64,000 nucleotides of DNA from Siphonodentalium dalli (taxonomy: Eukaryota; Mollusca; Scaphopoda; Gadilida; Siphonodentaliidae): NCBI GenBank assembly GCA_032622095.1, contig CP136065.1, positions 35,746,732 to 35,810,731 of the forward strand, given 5' to 3'. Of the stretch, positions 45,801 to 62,500 are shown piece after piece. The translations under genes and the position numbers were made by a program. How positions within the stretch are numbered: position 1 is the stretch's first letter; each line of letters starts with the position of its first letter. The notes below the pieces were generated by a model, which saw nothing but the letters and a program-made list of their open reading frames with translations, had not been told where the DNA came from and did no database searches.

Positions 45801-47330
45801 CTCATGTCAAACTACCACCTCATGCCAAACTGCCACCTCATGTCAAACTACCACCTCATGTCAAACTACCACCTCACGTCAAACTACCACCTCATGTCAC
45901 ACTACCACCTCACGTCAAACTACCACCTCATGTCAAACTACCACCTCATGTTAAATTACCACTCCATGTCAAGCTACCACCTCATATCAAACTACCACCT
46001 CACGTCAAACTACCACCTCATGTCCAACTACCACCTCATGTCAAACTACCACCTAATGTCAAACTACCACCTCACGTCAAACTACCACCTCATGTCACAC
46101 TACCACCTCATGTCAAACTACCACCTCACGTCAAACTACCATCTAATGTCAAACTACCACCTCATGTTAAACTACCACCTCATGTCAAACTACCACCTAA
46201 TGTCAAACTACCACCTCACGTCAAACTACCACCTCATGTCAAACTACCACCTCATGTTAAATTACCACTCCATGTCAAGCTACCACCTCATGTCAAACTA
46301 CCACCTCACGTCAAACTACCACCTCATGTCAAACTACCACCTCATGTCAAACTACCACCTAATGTCAAACTACCACATCACGTCAAACTACCACCTCATG
46401 TCAAACTAACACCTAATGTCAAACTACCACCTCATGTCAAACTACCACATAATGTCACACTACCATATAATGTCAAACTACCACCTAATGTCAAACTACC
46501 ACCTAATGTCAAACTACCACCTCATGTCACACTACCATATAATGTCAAACTACCACCTAATGTCAAACTACCACCTCATGTCTAACTACCACATAATGTC
46601 ACACTACCATATAATGTCAAACTACCACCTAATGTCAAACTACCACCTAATGTCAAACTACCACATAATGTCACACTACCATATAATGTCAAACTACCAC
46701 CTAATGTCAAACTACCACCTCATGTCTAACTACCACCTCATGTCACACTACCACCTCACGTCAAACTACCACCTCATGTCTAACTACCACCTCATGTCTA
46801 ACTACCACCTCATGTCAAACTACCACCTCACGTCAAACTACCACCTCATGTCACACTACCACCTCACGTCAAACTACCACCTCATGTCTAACTACCACCT
46901 CATGTCAAACTACCACCTCATGTCACACTACCACCTCACGTCAAACTACCACCTCATGTCTAACTACCACCTCATGTCTAACTACCACCTCATGTCTAAC
47001 TACCACCTCATGTCAAACTACCACCTCATGTCACACTACCACCTCACGTCAAACTACCACCTCATGTCTAACTACCACCTCATGTCTAACTACCACCTAA
47101 TGTCACACTACCACCTCATGTCAAACTACCAACTCATGTTAAATTACCACTCCATGTCAAGCTACCACCTCATGTCAAACTACCACTCCATGTCAAACTA
47201 CCATATAATGTCAAACTACCATCTAATGTCAAACTACCACCTAATGTCACACTACCACCTAATGTCAAACTACCACCTAATGTCACACTACCACCTAATG
47301 TCAAACTACCACCTAATGTCAAAATCCCAC
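42893..47330. repeat. Minisatellite higher-order segment, first copy
   Basis: Variant order here is reproduced at 59577-64000. For example the block at 44348-45250 recurs base for base, as far as I can compare, at 61032-61934 (offset 16,684), including the rare CACCTTTAGTC unit (45244 and 61928). The offset changes to 16,704 after a 2-bp deletion at about 45567 plus one unit, and to 16,344 after a 360-bp (20-unit) deletion in the second copy. Confidence 0.88.
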
Positions 47331-50300
47331 CTCATGTCAAACTACCACCTCATGTCAAACTACCATCTAATGTCAAACTACCATCTAATGTCACACTACC
47401 ACCTAATGTCAAACTACCACCTAATGTCACACTACCACCTAATGTCAAACTACCACCTAATGTCAAACTACCACCTAATGTCAAACTACCACCTAATGTC
47501 AAACTACCACCTAATGTCACACTACCACCTAATGTCAAACTACCACCTAATGTCACACTACCACCTAATGTCAAACTACCACCTAATGTCACACTACCAC
47601 CTCATGTCAAACTACCACCTCATGTCAAACTACCATCTAATGTCAAACTACCATCTAATGTCACACTACCACCTAATGTCAAACTACCACCTAATGTCAC
47701 ACTACCACCTAATGTCAAACTACCACCTAATGTCAAACTACCACCTAATGTCACACTACCACCTAATGTCAAACTACCACCTAATGTCACACTACCACCT
47801 AATGTCAAACTACCACCTAATGTCACACTACCACCTCATGTCAAACTACCACCTCATGTCAAACTACCACCTCATGTCACACTACCACCTCATGTCAAAC
47901 TACCACCTCATGTCAAACTACCATCTAATGTCAAACTACCATCTAATGTCACACTACCACCTAATGTCAAACTACCACCTCACGTCACACTACCACCTCA
48001 TGTCAAACTAACAACTAATGTCAAACTACCACATCATGTCAAACTAACACCTAATGTCAAACTACCACCTCATGTCAAACTACCACCTAATGTCAAACGA
48101 CCAGCTCATGTCAAACTACCACCTCATGTCAAACTAACACCTCATGTCAAACTACCACCTCATGTCAAACTACCACCTCATGTCAAACTACCACCTCATG
48201 TCAAACTACCAGCTCATGTCAAACTACCACCTCATGTCAAACTAACACCTAATGTCAAACTACCACCTAATGTCAAACTACCACCTCATGTCAAACTACC
48301 ACCTCATGTCAAACTACCACCTCATGTCAAACTACCACCTAATGTCAAACTACCACCTAATGCCAAACTGCCACCTCACATCAAACTACCACCTCATGTC
48401 ACACTACCACCTAATGTCAAACTACCACCTAATGCCAAACTACCACCTCACGTCAAACTACCACCTCATGTCACACTACCACCTCACGTCAAACTACCAC
48501 CTCATGTCAAACTACCACCTCATGTTAAATTACCACTCCATGTCAAGCTACCACCTCATGTTAAACTACCACTCCATGTCAAACTACCATATAATGTCAA
48601 ACTACCATCTAATGTCAAACTACCACCTAATGTCACACTACCACCTAATGTCAAACTACCACCTAATGTCACACTACAACCTAATGTCAAACTACCACCT
48701 AATGTCAAACTCCCACCTCATGTCAAACTACCACCTCATGTCAAACTACCATCTAATGTCAAACTACCATCTAATGTCACACTACCACCTAATGTCAAAC
48801 TACCACCTAATGTCACACTACCACCTAATGTCAAACTACCACCTAATGTCAAACTACCACCTAATGTCACACTACCACCTAATGTCAAACTACCACCTAA
48901 TGTCACACTACCACCTAATGTCAAACTACCACCTAATGTCACACTACCACCTCATGTCAAACTACCACCTAATGTCAAACTCCCACCTCATGTCAAACTA
49001 CCACCTCATGTCAAACTACCATCTAATGTCAAACTACCATCTAATGTCACACTACCACCTAATGTCAAACTACCACCTAATGTCACACTACCACCTAATG
49101 TCAAACTACCACCTAATGTCAAACTACCACCTAATGTCAAACTACCACCTAATGTCAAACTACCACCACATGTCAAACTAACACCTCATGTCAAACTACC
49201 ACCTCATGTAAAACTACCACCTAATGTCAAACTACCACCTAATGTCAAACTACCACCTAATGTCAAACTACCACCTAATGTCAAACTACCACCTCTTGTC
49301 AAACTACCACCTAATGTCAAACTACCACCTCATGTCAAACTACCACCTCATGTCAAACTACCACCTAATGTCAAACTACCACCTCATGTCAAACTACCAC
49401 CTAATGTCAAACTACCACCTCATGTCAAACTACCACCTCACGTCAAACTACCACCTAATGTCAAACTACCACCTCATGTCAAACTACCACCTCATGTCAA
49501 ACTACCACCTCATGTCAAACTACCACCTAATGTCAAACTACCACCTAATGTCAAACTACCACCTCATGTCAAACTACCACCTAATGTAAAACTACCACCT
49601 CATGTCAAACTACCACCTCATGTCAAACTACCACCTAATGTCAAACTACCACCTCATGTCAAACTACCACCTCATGTCAAACTACCACCTCATGTCAAAC
49701 TACCACCTCACATCAAACTACCACCTCATGTCAAACTACCACCTCATGTCACACTACCACCTCATGTCAAACTACCACCTCATGTCAAACTACCACCTCA
49801 TGTCAAACTACCACCTCATGTCAAACTACCAGCTCATGTCAAACTACCAGCTCATGTCAAACTACCACCTCATGTCAAACTACCACCTCATGTCAAACTA
49901 CCACCTCATGTCAAACTACCACCTCATGTCAAACTACCACCTCATGTCAAACTACCACCTAATGTCAAACTACCACCTCATGTCAAACTACCACCTCATG
50001 TCAAACTACCACCTAATGTCAAACTACCACCTCATGTCAAACTACCACCTCATGTCAAACTACCACATAATGTCAAACTACCACCTCATGTCAAACTACC
50101 ACCTCATGTCACACTACCACCTCATGTCAAACTACCACCTCATGTCAAACTACCACCTCATGTCAAACTACCACCTCATGTCAAACTACAACCTCATGTC
50201 AAACTACCACCTCATGTCAAACTACCACCTCATGTCACACTACCACCTCATGTCAAACTACCACCTCATGTCAAACTACCACCTCATGTCAAACTACCAC

Positions 50301-50860
50301 CTCATGTCAAACTACCACCTCATGTCAAACTACCACCTCATGTCAAACTACCACCTCATGTCAAACTACCACCTCATGTCAAACTACCACCTAATGTCAA
50401 ACTACCACCTAATGTCAAACTACCACCTCACGTCACACTACCACCTCATGTCAAACTAACACCTAATGTCAAACTACCACCTCATGTCAAACTAACACCT
50501 AATGTCAAACTACCACCTCATGTCAAACTACCACCTAATGTCAAACTACCAGCTCATGTCAAACTACCACCTCATGTCAAACTAACACCTCATGTCAAAC
50601 TACCACCTCATGTCAAACTACCACCTCATGTCAAACTACCACCTCATGTCAAACTACCAGCTCATGTCAAACTACCACCTCATGTCAAACTAACACCTAA
50701 TGTCAAACTACCACCTAATGTCAAACTACCACCTCATGTCAAACTACCACCTCATGTCAAACTACCACCTCATGTCAAACTACCACCTAATGTCAAACTA
50801 CCACCTCACATCAAACTACCACCTCATGTCACACTACCACCTAATGTCAAACTACCACCT

Positions 50861-53800
50861 AATGTCCAAACTACCACCTCACATCAAACTACCACCTAAT
50901 GTCAAACTACCACCTAATGTCAAACTACCACCTAATGTCAAACTACCACCTCATGTCAAACTACCACCTAATGTCAAACTACCACCTAATGTCAAATTAC
51001 CACCTCATGTCACACTACCACCTCATGTCACACTACCACCTCATGTCACACTACCACCTAATGTCAAACTACCATATAATGTCAAACTACCATCTAATGT
51101 CAAACTACCACCTAATGTCACACTACCACCTAATGTCACACTACCACCTAATGTCAAACTACCACCCAATGTCACACTACCACCTCATGTCAAACTACCA
51201 CCTCATGCCAAACTACCACCTCATGTCAAACTACCACCTCATGTCAAACTACCACCTCACGTCAAACTACCACCTCATGTCACACTACCACCTCACGTCA
51301 AACTACCACCTCATGTCAAACTACCACCTCATGTTAAATTACCACTCCATGTCAAGCTACCACCTCATGTCAAACTACCACCTCACGTCAAACTACCACC
51401 TCATGTCAAACTACCACCTCATGTCAAACTACAACCTAATGTCAAACTACCACCTCACGTCAAACTACCACCTCATGTCACACTACCACCTCATGTCAAA
51501 CTACCACCTCACGTCAAACTACCATCTAATGTCAAACTACCACCTCATGTTAAACTACCACCTCATGTCAAACTACCACCTAATGTCAAACTACCACCTC
51601 AGGTCAAACTACCACCTCACGTCAAACTACCACCTCATGTCAAACTACCACCTCATGTTAAATTACCACTCCATGTCAAGCTACCACTTCATGTCAAACT
51701 ACCACCTCACGTCAAACTACCACCTCATGTCAAACTACCACCTCATGTCAAACTACCACCTAATGTCAAACTGCCACCTCATGTCAAACTACACATCATG
51801 TCACACTACCACCTCACGTCAAACTACCACCTCATGTTAAATTACCACTCCATGTCCAGCTACCACCTCATGTTAAACTACCACTCCATGTCAAACTACC
51901 ATATAATGTCAAACTACCACTCCATGTCAAACTACCATATAATGTCAAACTACCATCTAATGTCAAACTACCACCTAATGTCACACTACCACCTAATGTC
52001 AAACTACCATCTAATGTCACACTACCACCTAATGTCAAACTACCACCTAATGTCAAACTCCCACCTCATGTCAAACTACCACCTCATGTCAAACTACCAT
52101 CTAATGTCAAACTACCATCTAATGTCACACTACCACCTAATGTCAAACTACCACCTAATGTCACACTACCACCTAATGTCAAACTACCACCTAATGTCAA
52201 ACTACCACCTAATGTCACACTACCACCTAATGTCACACTACCACCTAATGTCAAACTACCACCTAATGTCAAACTCCCACCTCATGTCAAACTACCACCT
52301 CATGTCAAACTACCATCTAATGTCAAACTACCATCTAATGTCACACTACCACCTAATGTCAAACTACCACCTAATGTCACACTACCACCTAATGTCAAAC
52401 TACCACCTAATGTCAAACTACCACCTAATGTCAAACTACCACCTAATGTCAAACTACCACCACATGTCAAACTAACACCTCATGTCAAACTACCACCTCA
52501 TGTCAAACTACCACCTAATGTCAAACTACCACCTAATATCAAACTACCACCTAATGTCAAACTACCACCTCATGTCAAACTACCACCTAATGTCAAACTA
52601 CCACCTCATGTCAAACTACCACCTCATGTTAAACTACCACCTAATGTCAAACTACCACCTCATGTCAAACTACCACCTAATGTCAAACTACCACCTAATG
52701 TCAAACTACCACCTCATGTCAAACTACCACCTCATGTCAAACTACCACCTCATGTCAAACTACCACCTCATGTCAAACTACCACCTCATGTCAAACTACC
52801 ACCTAATGTCAAACTACCACCTCATGTCAAACTACCACCTCATGTCAAACTACCACCTCATGTCAAACTACCACCTAATGTCAAACTACCACCTCATGTC
52901 AAACTACCACCTCATGTCAAACTACCACCTCATGTCAAACTACCACCTCACATCAAACTACCACCTCACATCAAACTACCACCTCATGTCAAACTACCAC
53001 CTCATGTCACACTACCACCTCATGTCAAACTACCACCTCATGTCAAACTACCACCTCATGTCAAACTACCACCTCATGTCAAACTACCACCTCATGTCAA
53101 ACTACCACCTCATGTCAAACTACCATCTAATGTCACACTACCACCTAATGTCAAACTACCACCTAATGTCACACTACCACCTAATGTCAAACTACCACCT
53201 AATGTCAAACTACCACCTAATGTCACACTACCACCTAATGTCACACTACCACCTAATGTCAAACTACCACCTAATGTCACACTACCACCTAATGTCAAAC
53301 TACCACCTAATGTCAAACTCCCACCTCATGTCAAACTACCACCTCATGTCAAACTACCATCTAATGTCAAACTACCATCTAATGTCACACTACCACCTAA
53401 TGTCAAACTACCACCTAATGTCACACTACCACCTAATGTCAAACTACCACCTAATGTCAAACTACCACCTAATGTCAAACTACCACCTAATGTCAAACTA
53501 CCACCACATGTCAAACTAACACCTCATGTCAAACTACCACCTAATGTCAAACTACCACCTAATGTCAAACTACCACCTAATGTCAAACTACCACCTAATG
53601 TCAAACTACCACCTCATGTCAAACTACCACCTAATGTCAAACTACCACCTCATGTCAAACTACCACCTCATGTCAAACTACCACCTAATGTCAAACTACC
53701 ACCTCATGTCAAACTACCACCTAATGTCAAACTACCACCTAATGTCAAACTACCACCTCATGTCAAACTACCACCTAATGTCAAACTACCACCTCATGTC

Positions 53801-56800
53801 AAACTACCACCTCATGTCAAACTACCACCTCATGTCAAACTACCACCTCATGTCAAACTACCACCTAATGTCAAACTACCACCTCATGTCAAACTACCAC
53901 CTCATGTCAAACTACCACCTAATGTCAAACTACCACCTCATGTCAAACTACCACCTCATGTCAAACTACCACCTCATGTCAAACTACAACCTCACGTCAA
54001 ACTACCACCTCACATCAAACTACCACCTCATGTCAAACTACCACCTCATGTCAAACTACCACCTCATGTCAAACTACCACCTCATGTCAAACTACCACCT
54101 CATGTCAAACTACCACCTCATGTCAAACTACCACCTCATGTCAAACTACCACCTAATGTCAAACTACCACCTAATGTCAAACTACCACCTCACGTCACAC
54201 TACCACCTCATGTCAAACTAACACCTAATGTCAAACTAACACCTAATGTCAAACTACCACCTCATGTCAAACTAACACCTAATGTCAAACTACCACCTCA
54301 TGTCAAACTACCACCTAATGTCAAACTACCAGCTCATGTCAAACTACCACCTCATGTCAAACTAACACCTCATGTCAAACTACCACCTCATGTCAAACTA
54401 CCACCTCATGTCAAACTACCACCTCATGTCAAACTACCAGCTCATGTCAAACTACCACCTCATGTCAAACTAACACCTAATGTCAAACTACCACCTAATG
54501 TCAAACTACCACCTCATGTCAAACTACCACCTCATGTCAAACTACCACCTCATGTCAAACTACCACCTAATGTCAAACTACCACCTAATGCCAAACTGCC
54601 ACCTCACATCAAACTACCACCTCATGTCACACTACCACCTAATGTCAAACTACCACCTAATGTCCAAACTACCACCTCACATCAAACTACCACCTAATGT
54701 CAAACTACCACCTAATGTCAAACTACCACCTAATGTCAAACTACCACCTCATGTCAAACTACCACCTAATGTCAAACTACCACCTAATGTCAAACTACCA
54801 CCTCATGTCACACTACCACCTCATGTCACACTACCACCTCATGTCACACTACCACCTAATGTCAAACTACCATATAATGTCAAACTACCATCTAATGTCA
54901 AACTACCACCTAATGTCACACTACCACCTAATGTCACACTACCACCTAATGTCAAACTACCACCCAATGTCACACTACCACCTCATGTCAAACTACCACC
55001 TCATGCCAAACTACCACCTCATGTCAAACTACCACCTCATGTCAAACTACCACCTCACGTCAAACTACCACCTCATGTCACACTACCACCTCACGTCAAA
55101 CTACCACCTCATGTCAAACTACCACCTCATGTTAAATTACCACTCCATGTCAAGCTACCACCTCATGTCAAACTACCACCTCACGTCAAACTACCACCTC
55201 ATGTCAAACTACCACCTCATGTCAAACTACAACCTAATGTCAAACTACCACCTCACGTCAAACTACCACCTCATGTCACACTACCACCTCATGTCAAACT
55301 ACCACCTCACGTCAAACTACCATCTAATGTCAAACTACCACCTCACGTCAAACTACCATCTAATGTCAAACTACCACCTCATGTTAAACTACCACCTCAT
55401 GTCAAACTACCACCTAATGTCAAACTACCACCTCAGGTCAAACTCCCACCTCACGTCAAACTACCACCTCATGTCAAACTACCACCTCATGTTAAATTAC
55501 CACTCCATGTCAAGCTACCACCTCATGTCAAACTGCCACCTCACGTCAAACTACCACCTCATGTCAAACTACCACCTCATGTCAAACTACCACCTAATGT
55601 CAAACTGCCACCTCATGTCAAACTACACATCATGTCACACTACCACCTCACGTCAAACTACCACCTCATGTTAAATTACCACTCCATGTCCAGCTACCAC
55701 CTCATGTTAAACTACCACTCCATGTCAAACTACCATATAATGTCAAACTACCACTCCATGTCAAACTACCATATAATGTCAAACTACCATCTAATGTCAA
55801 ACTACCACCTAATGTCACACTACCACCTAATGTCAAACTACCACCTAATGTCACACTACCACCTAATGTCAAACTACCACATAATGTCAAACTCCCACCT
55901 CATGTCAAACTACCACCTCATGTCAAACTACCATCTAATGTCAAACTACCATCTAATGTCACACTACCACCTAATGTCAAACTACCACCTAATGTCACAC
56001 TACCACCTAATGTCAAACTACCACCTAATGTCAAACTACCACCTAATGTCACACTACCACCTAATGTCACACTACCACCTAATGTCAAACTACCACCTAA
56101 TGTCACACTACCACCTAATGTCAAACTACCACCTAATGTCAAACTCCCACCTCATGTCAAACTACCACCTCATGTCAAACTACCATCTAATGTCAAACTA
56201 CCATCTAATGTCACACTACCACCTAATGTCAAACTACCACCTAATGTCACACTACCACCTAATGTCAAACTACCACCTAATGTCAAACTACCACCTAATG
56301 TCAAACTACCACCTAATGTCAAACTACCACCACATGTCAAACTAACACCTCATGTCAAACTACCACCTCATGTCAAACTACCACCTAATGTCAAACTACC
56401 ACCTAATGTCAAACTACCACCTAATGTCAAACTACCACCTCATGTCAAACTACCACCTAATGTCAAACTACCACCTCATGTCAAACTACCACCTCATGTT
56501 AAACTACCACCTAATGTCAAACTACCACCTCATGTCAAACTACCACCTAATGTCAAACTACCACCTAATGTCAAACTACCACCTCATGTCAAACTACCAC
56601 CTAATGTCAAACTACCACCTCATGTCAAACTACCACCTCATGTCAAACTACCACCTCATGTCAAACTACCACCTCATGTCAAACTACCACCTAATGTCAA
56701 ACTACCACCTCATGTCACACTACCACCTCATGTCAAACTACCACCTAATGTCAAACTACCACCTCATGTCAAACTACCACCTCATGTCAAACTACCACCT

Positions 56801-59576
56801 CACATCAAACTACCACCTCACATCAAACTACCACCTCATGTCACACTACCACCTCATGTCAAACTACCACCTCATGTCAAATTACCACCTCATGTCAAAC
56901 TACCACCTCATGTCAAACTACCACCTCATGTCAAACTACCACCTCATGTCAAACTACTATCTAATGTCACACTACCACCTAATGTCAAACTACCACCTAA
57001 TGTCACACTACCACCTAATGTCAAACTACCACCTAATGTCAAACTACCACCTAATGTCACACTACCACCTAATGTCACACTACCACCTAATGTCAAACTA
57101 CCACCTAATGTCACACTACCACCTAATGTCAAACTACCACCTAATGTCAAACTCCCACCTCATGTCAAACTACCACCTCATGTCAAACTACCATCTAATG
57201 TCAAACTACCATCTAATGTCACACTACCACCTAATGTCAAACTACCACCTAATGTCACACTACCACCTAATGTCAAACTACCACCTAATGTCAAACTACC
57301 ACCTAATGTCAAACTACCACCTAATGTCAAACTACCACCACATGTCAAACTAACACCTCATGTCAAACTACCACCTCATGTCAAACTACCACCTAATGTC
57401 AAACTACCACCTAATGTCAAACTAGCACCTAATGTCAAACTACCACCTAATGTCAAACTACCACCTCATGTCAAACTACCACCTAATGTCAAACTACCAC
57501 CTCATGTCAAACTACCACCTAATGTCAAACTACCACCTAATGTCCAAACTACAACCTCAGATCAAACTACCACCTAATGTCAAACTACCACCTAATGTCA
57601 AACTACCACCTAATGTCAAACTACCACCTCATGTCAAACTACCACCTAATGTCAAACTACCACCTAATGTCAAACTACCACCTCATGTCACACTACCACC
57701 TCATGTCACACTACCACCTCATGTCACACTACCACCTAATGTCAAACTACCATATAATGTCAAACTACCATCTAATGTCAAACTACCACCTAATGTCACA
57801 CTACCACCTAATGTCACACTACCACCTAATGTCAAACTACCACCCAATGTCACACTACCACCTCATGTCAAACTACCACCTCATGCCAAACTACCACCTC
57901 ATGTCAAACTACCACCTCATGTCAAACTACCACCTCACGTCAAACTACCACCTCATGTCACACTACCACCTCACGTCAAACTACCACCTCATGTCAAACT
58001 ACCACCTCATGTTAAATTACCACTCCATGTCAAGCTACCACCTCATGTCAAACTACCACCTCACGTCAAACTACCACCTCATGTCAAACTACCACCTCAT
58101 GTCAAACTACAACCTAATGTCAAACTACCACCTCACGTCAAACTACCACCTCATGTCACACTACCACCTCATGTCAAACTACCACCTCACGTCAAACTAC
58201 CATCTAATGTCAAACTACCACCTCATGTTAAACTACCACCTCATGTCAAACTACCACCTAATGTCAAACTACCACCTCAGGTCAAACTACCACCTCACGT
58301 CAAACTACCACCTCATGTCAAACTACCACCTCATGTTAAATTACCACTCCATGTCAAGCTACCACCTCATGTCAAACTGCCACCTCACGTCAAACTACCA
58401 CCTCATGTCAAACTACCACCTCATGTCAAACTACCACCTAATGTCAAACTGCCACCTCATGTCAAACTACACATCATGTCACACTACCACCTCACGTCAA
58501 ACTACCACCTCATGTTAAATTACCACTCCATGTCCAGCTACCACCTCATGTTAAACTACCACTCCATGTCAAACTACCATATAATGTCAAACTACCACTC
58601 CATGTCAAACTACCATATAATGTCAAACTACCATCTAATGTCAAACTACCACCTAATGTCACACTACCACCTAATGTCAAACTACCACCTAATGTCACAC
58701 TACCACCTAATGTCAAACTACCACATAATGTCAAACTCCCACCTCATGTCAAACTACCACCTCATGTCAAACTACCATCTAATGTCAAACTACCATCTAA
58801 TGTCACACTACCACCTAATGTCAAACTACCACCTAATGTCACACTACCACCTAATGTCAAACTACCACCTAATGTCAAACTACCACCTAATGTCACACTA
58901 CCACCTAATGTCACACTACCACCTAATGTCAAACTACCACCTAATGTCACACTACCACCTCATGTCAAACTACCACCTAATGTCAAACTACCATCTAATG
59001 TCACACTACCACCTCATGTCAAACTACCACCTAATGTCAAACTACCATCTAATGTCAAACTACCATCTAATGTCAAACTACCACCTAATGTCAAACTCCC
59101 ACCTCATGTCAAACTACCACCTCATGTCAAACTACCATCTAATGTCAAACTACCATCTAATGTCACACTACCACCTAATGTCAAACTACCACCTAATGTC
59201 ACACTACCACCTAATGTCAAACTACCACCTAATGTCAAACTACCACCTAATGTCAAACTACCACCTAATGTCAAACTACCACCACATGTCAAACTAACAC
59301 CTCATGTCAAACTACCACCTCATGTCAAACTACCACCTAATGTCAAACTACCACCTAATGTCAAACTACCACCTAATGTCAAACTACCACCTCATGTCAA
59401 ACTACCACCTAATGTCAAACTACCACCTCATGTCAAACTACCACCTCATGTTAAACTACCACCTAATGTCAAACTACCACCTCATGTCAAACTACCACCT
59501 AATGTCAAACTACCACCTAATGTCAAACTACCACCTCATGTCAAACTACCACCTAATGTCAAACTACCACCTCGTG
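50861..59576. repeat. Three higher-order minisatellite blocks (3.8, 2.9 and ~2.0 kb)
   Basis: A unit with an extra C (AATGTCCAAACTAC) occurs at 50861, 54659 and 57539. A compensating 1-bp-deleted unit (ACTACACATCATG) occurs at 51791, 55625 and 58469. Distances (3798, 2880; 3834, 2844) are all multiples of 18, so whole blocks with their register shift were copied in tandem. Between the two markers the repeat is one base out of phase with its surroundings. The third block is cut by the junction near 59577. Confidence 0.88.
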
Positions 59577-62500
59577 TCAAACTACCACCTAATGTCACAC
59601 TACCACCTAATGTCACACTACCACCTAATGTCAAACTACCACCCAATGTCACACTACCACCTCATGTCAAACTACCACCTCACGTCAAACTACCACCTCA
59701 TGTCACACTACCACCTCACGTCAAACTACCACCTCATGTCAAACTACCACCTCATGTTAAATTACCACTCCATGTCAAGCTACCACCTCATGTCAAACTG
59801 CCACCTCATGTCAAACTACCACCTCATGTCAAACTACCACCTCACGTCAAACTACCACCTCATGTCACACTACCACCTCACGTCAAACTACCACCTCATG
59901 TCAAACTACCACCTCATGTTAAATTACCACTCCATGTCAAGCTACCACCTCATGTCAAACTACCACCTCACGTCAAACTACCACCTCATGTCAAACTACC
60001 ACCTCATGTCAAACTACCACCTAATGTCAAACTACCACCTCACGTCAAACTACCACCTCATGTCACACTACCACCTCATGTCAAACTACCACCTCACGTC
60101 AAACTACCATCTAATGTCAAACTACCACCTCATGTTAAACTACCACCTCATGTCAAACTACCACCTAATGTCAAACTACCACCTCACGTCAAACTACCAC
60201 CTCATGTCAAACTACCACCTCATGTTAAATTACCACTCCATGTCAAGCTACCACCTCATGTCAAACTACCACCTCACGTCAAACTACCACCTCATGTCAA
60301 ACTACCACCTCATGTCAAACTACCACCTCATGTCACACTACCACCTCACGTCAAACTACCACCTCATGTCAAACTACCACCTCATGTTAAATTACCACTC
60401 CATGTCAAGCTACCACCTCATGTTAAACTACCACTCCATGTCAAACTACCATATAATGTCAAACTACCATCTAATGTCAAACTACCACCTAATGTCACGC
60501 TACCACCTAATGTCAAACTACCACCTAATGTCACACTACCACCTAATGTCAAACTCCCACCTCATGTCAAACTCCCACCTCATGTCAAACTACCACCTCA
60601 TGTCAAACTACCATCTAATGTCAAACTACCATCTAATGTCACACTACCACCTAATGTCAAACTACCACCTAATGTCACACTACCACCTAATGTCAAACTA
60701 CCACCTAATGTCAAACTACCACCTAATGTCACACTACCACCTAATGTCAAACTACCACCTAATGTCACACTACCACCTAATGTCAAACTACCACCTAATG
60801 TCACACTACCACCTCATGTCAAACTACCACCTAATGTCAAACTCCCACCTCATGTCAAACTACCACCTCATGTCAAACTACCATCTAATGTCAAACTACC
60901 ATCTAATGTCACACTACCACCTAATGTCAAACTACCACCTAATGTCACACTACCACCTAATGTCAAACTACCACCTAATGTCAAACTACCACCTAATGTC
61001 AAACTACCACCACATGTCAAACTAACACCTCATGTCAAACTACCACCTCATGTCAAACTACCACCTAATGTCAAACTACCACCTAATGTCAAACTACCAC
61101 CTAATGTCAAACTACCACCTAATGTCAAACTACCACCTCTTGTCAAACTACCACCTAATGTCAAACTACCACCTAATGTTAAACTACCACCTAATGTCAA
61201 ACTACCACCTAATGTCAAACTACCACCTAATGTCAAACTACCACCTCTTGTCAAACTACCACCTAATGTCAAACTACCACCTCATGTCAAACTACCACCT
61301 CATGTCAAACTACCACCTAATGTCAAACTACCACCTCATGTCAAACTACCACCTAATGTCAAACTACCACCTAATGTCAAACTACCACCTAATGTTAAAC
61401 TACCACCTCATGTCAAACTACCACCTCATGTCAAACTACCACCTAATGTCAAACTACCACCTAATGTCAAACTACCACCTAATGTTAAACTACCACCTCA
61501 TGTCAAGCTACCACCTAATGTCAAGCTACCACCTCATGTCAAACTACCACATCATGTCAAACTACCACCTCATGTTAAACTACCACCTCATGTCAAACTA
61601 CCACCTGATGTTAAACTACCACCTCATGTCAAACTACCACCTCATGTCAAGCTACCACCTAATGTCAAACTACCACCTCATGTCAAACTACCACCTCATG
61701 TCAAACTACCACCTCATGTCAAACTACCACCTCATGTCACACTACCACCTCATGTCACACTACCACCTCATGTCAAACTACCACCTCATGTCAAACTACC
61801 ACCTAATGTCAAACTACCACCTCATGTCAAACTACCACCTAATGTCACACTACCACCTCACGTCACACTACCACCTCATGTCACACTACCACATCATGTC
61901 AAACTACCACCTGATGTCAAATTACCACCTTTAGTCAAACTACCACCTCATGTCAAACTACCACTTAATGTCAAACTACCACCTAATGTCAAACTACCAC
62001 CCAATGTCATACTACCACCTCATGTCAAACTACCACCTCATGCCAAACTACCACCTCATGTCAAACTACCACCTCATGTCAAACTACCACCTCACGTCAA
62101 ACTACCACCTCATGTCACACTACCACCTCACGTCAAACTACCACCTCATGTCAAACTACCACCTCATGTTAAATTACCACTCCATGTCAAACTACCACCT
62201 CATGTCAAACTACCACCTCACGTCAAACTACCACCTCATGTCACACTACCACCTCACGTCAAACTACCACCTCATGTCAAACTACCACCTAATGTCATAC
62301 TACCACCTAATGTCAAACTACCACCTCATGTCACACTACCACCTCATGTCACACTACCACCTCATGTCACACTACCACCTAATGTCAAACTACCATATAA
62401 TGTCAAACTACCATCTAATGTCAAACTACCACCTAATGTCACACTACCACCTAATGTCACACTACCACCTAATGTCAAACTACCACCCAATGTCACACTA

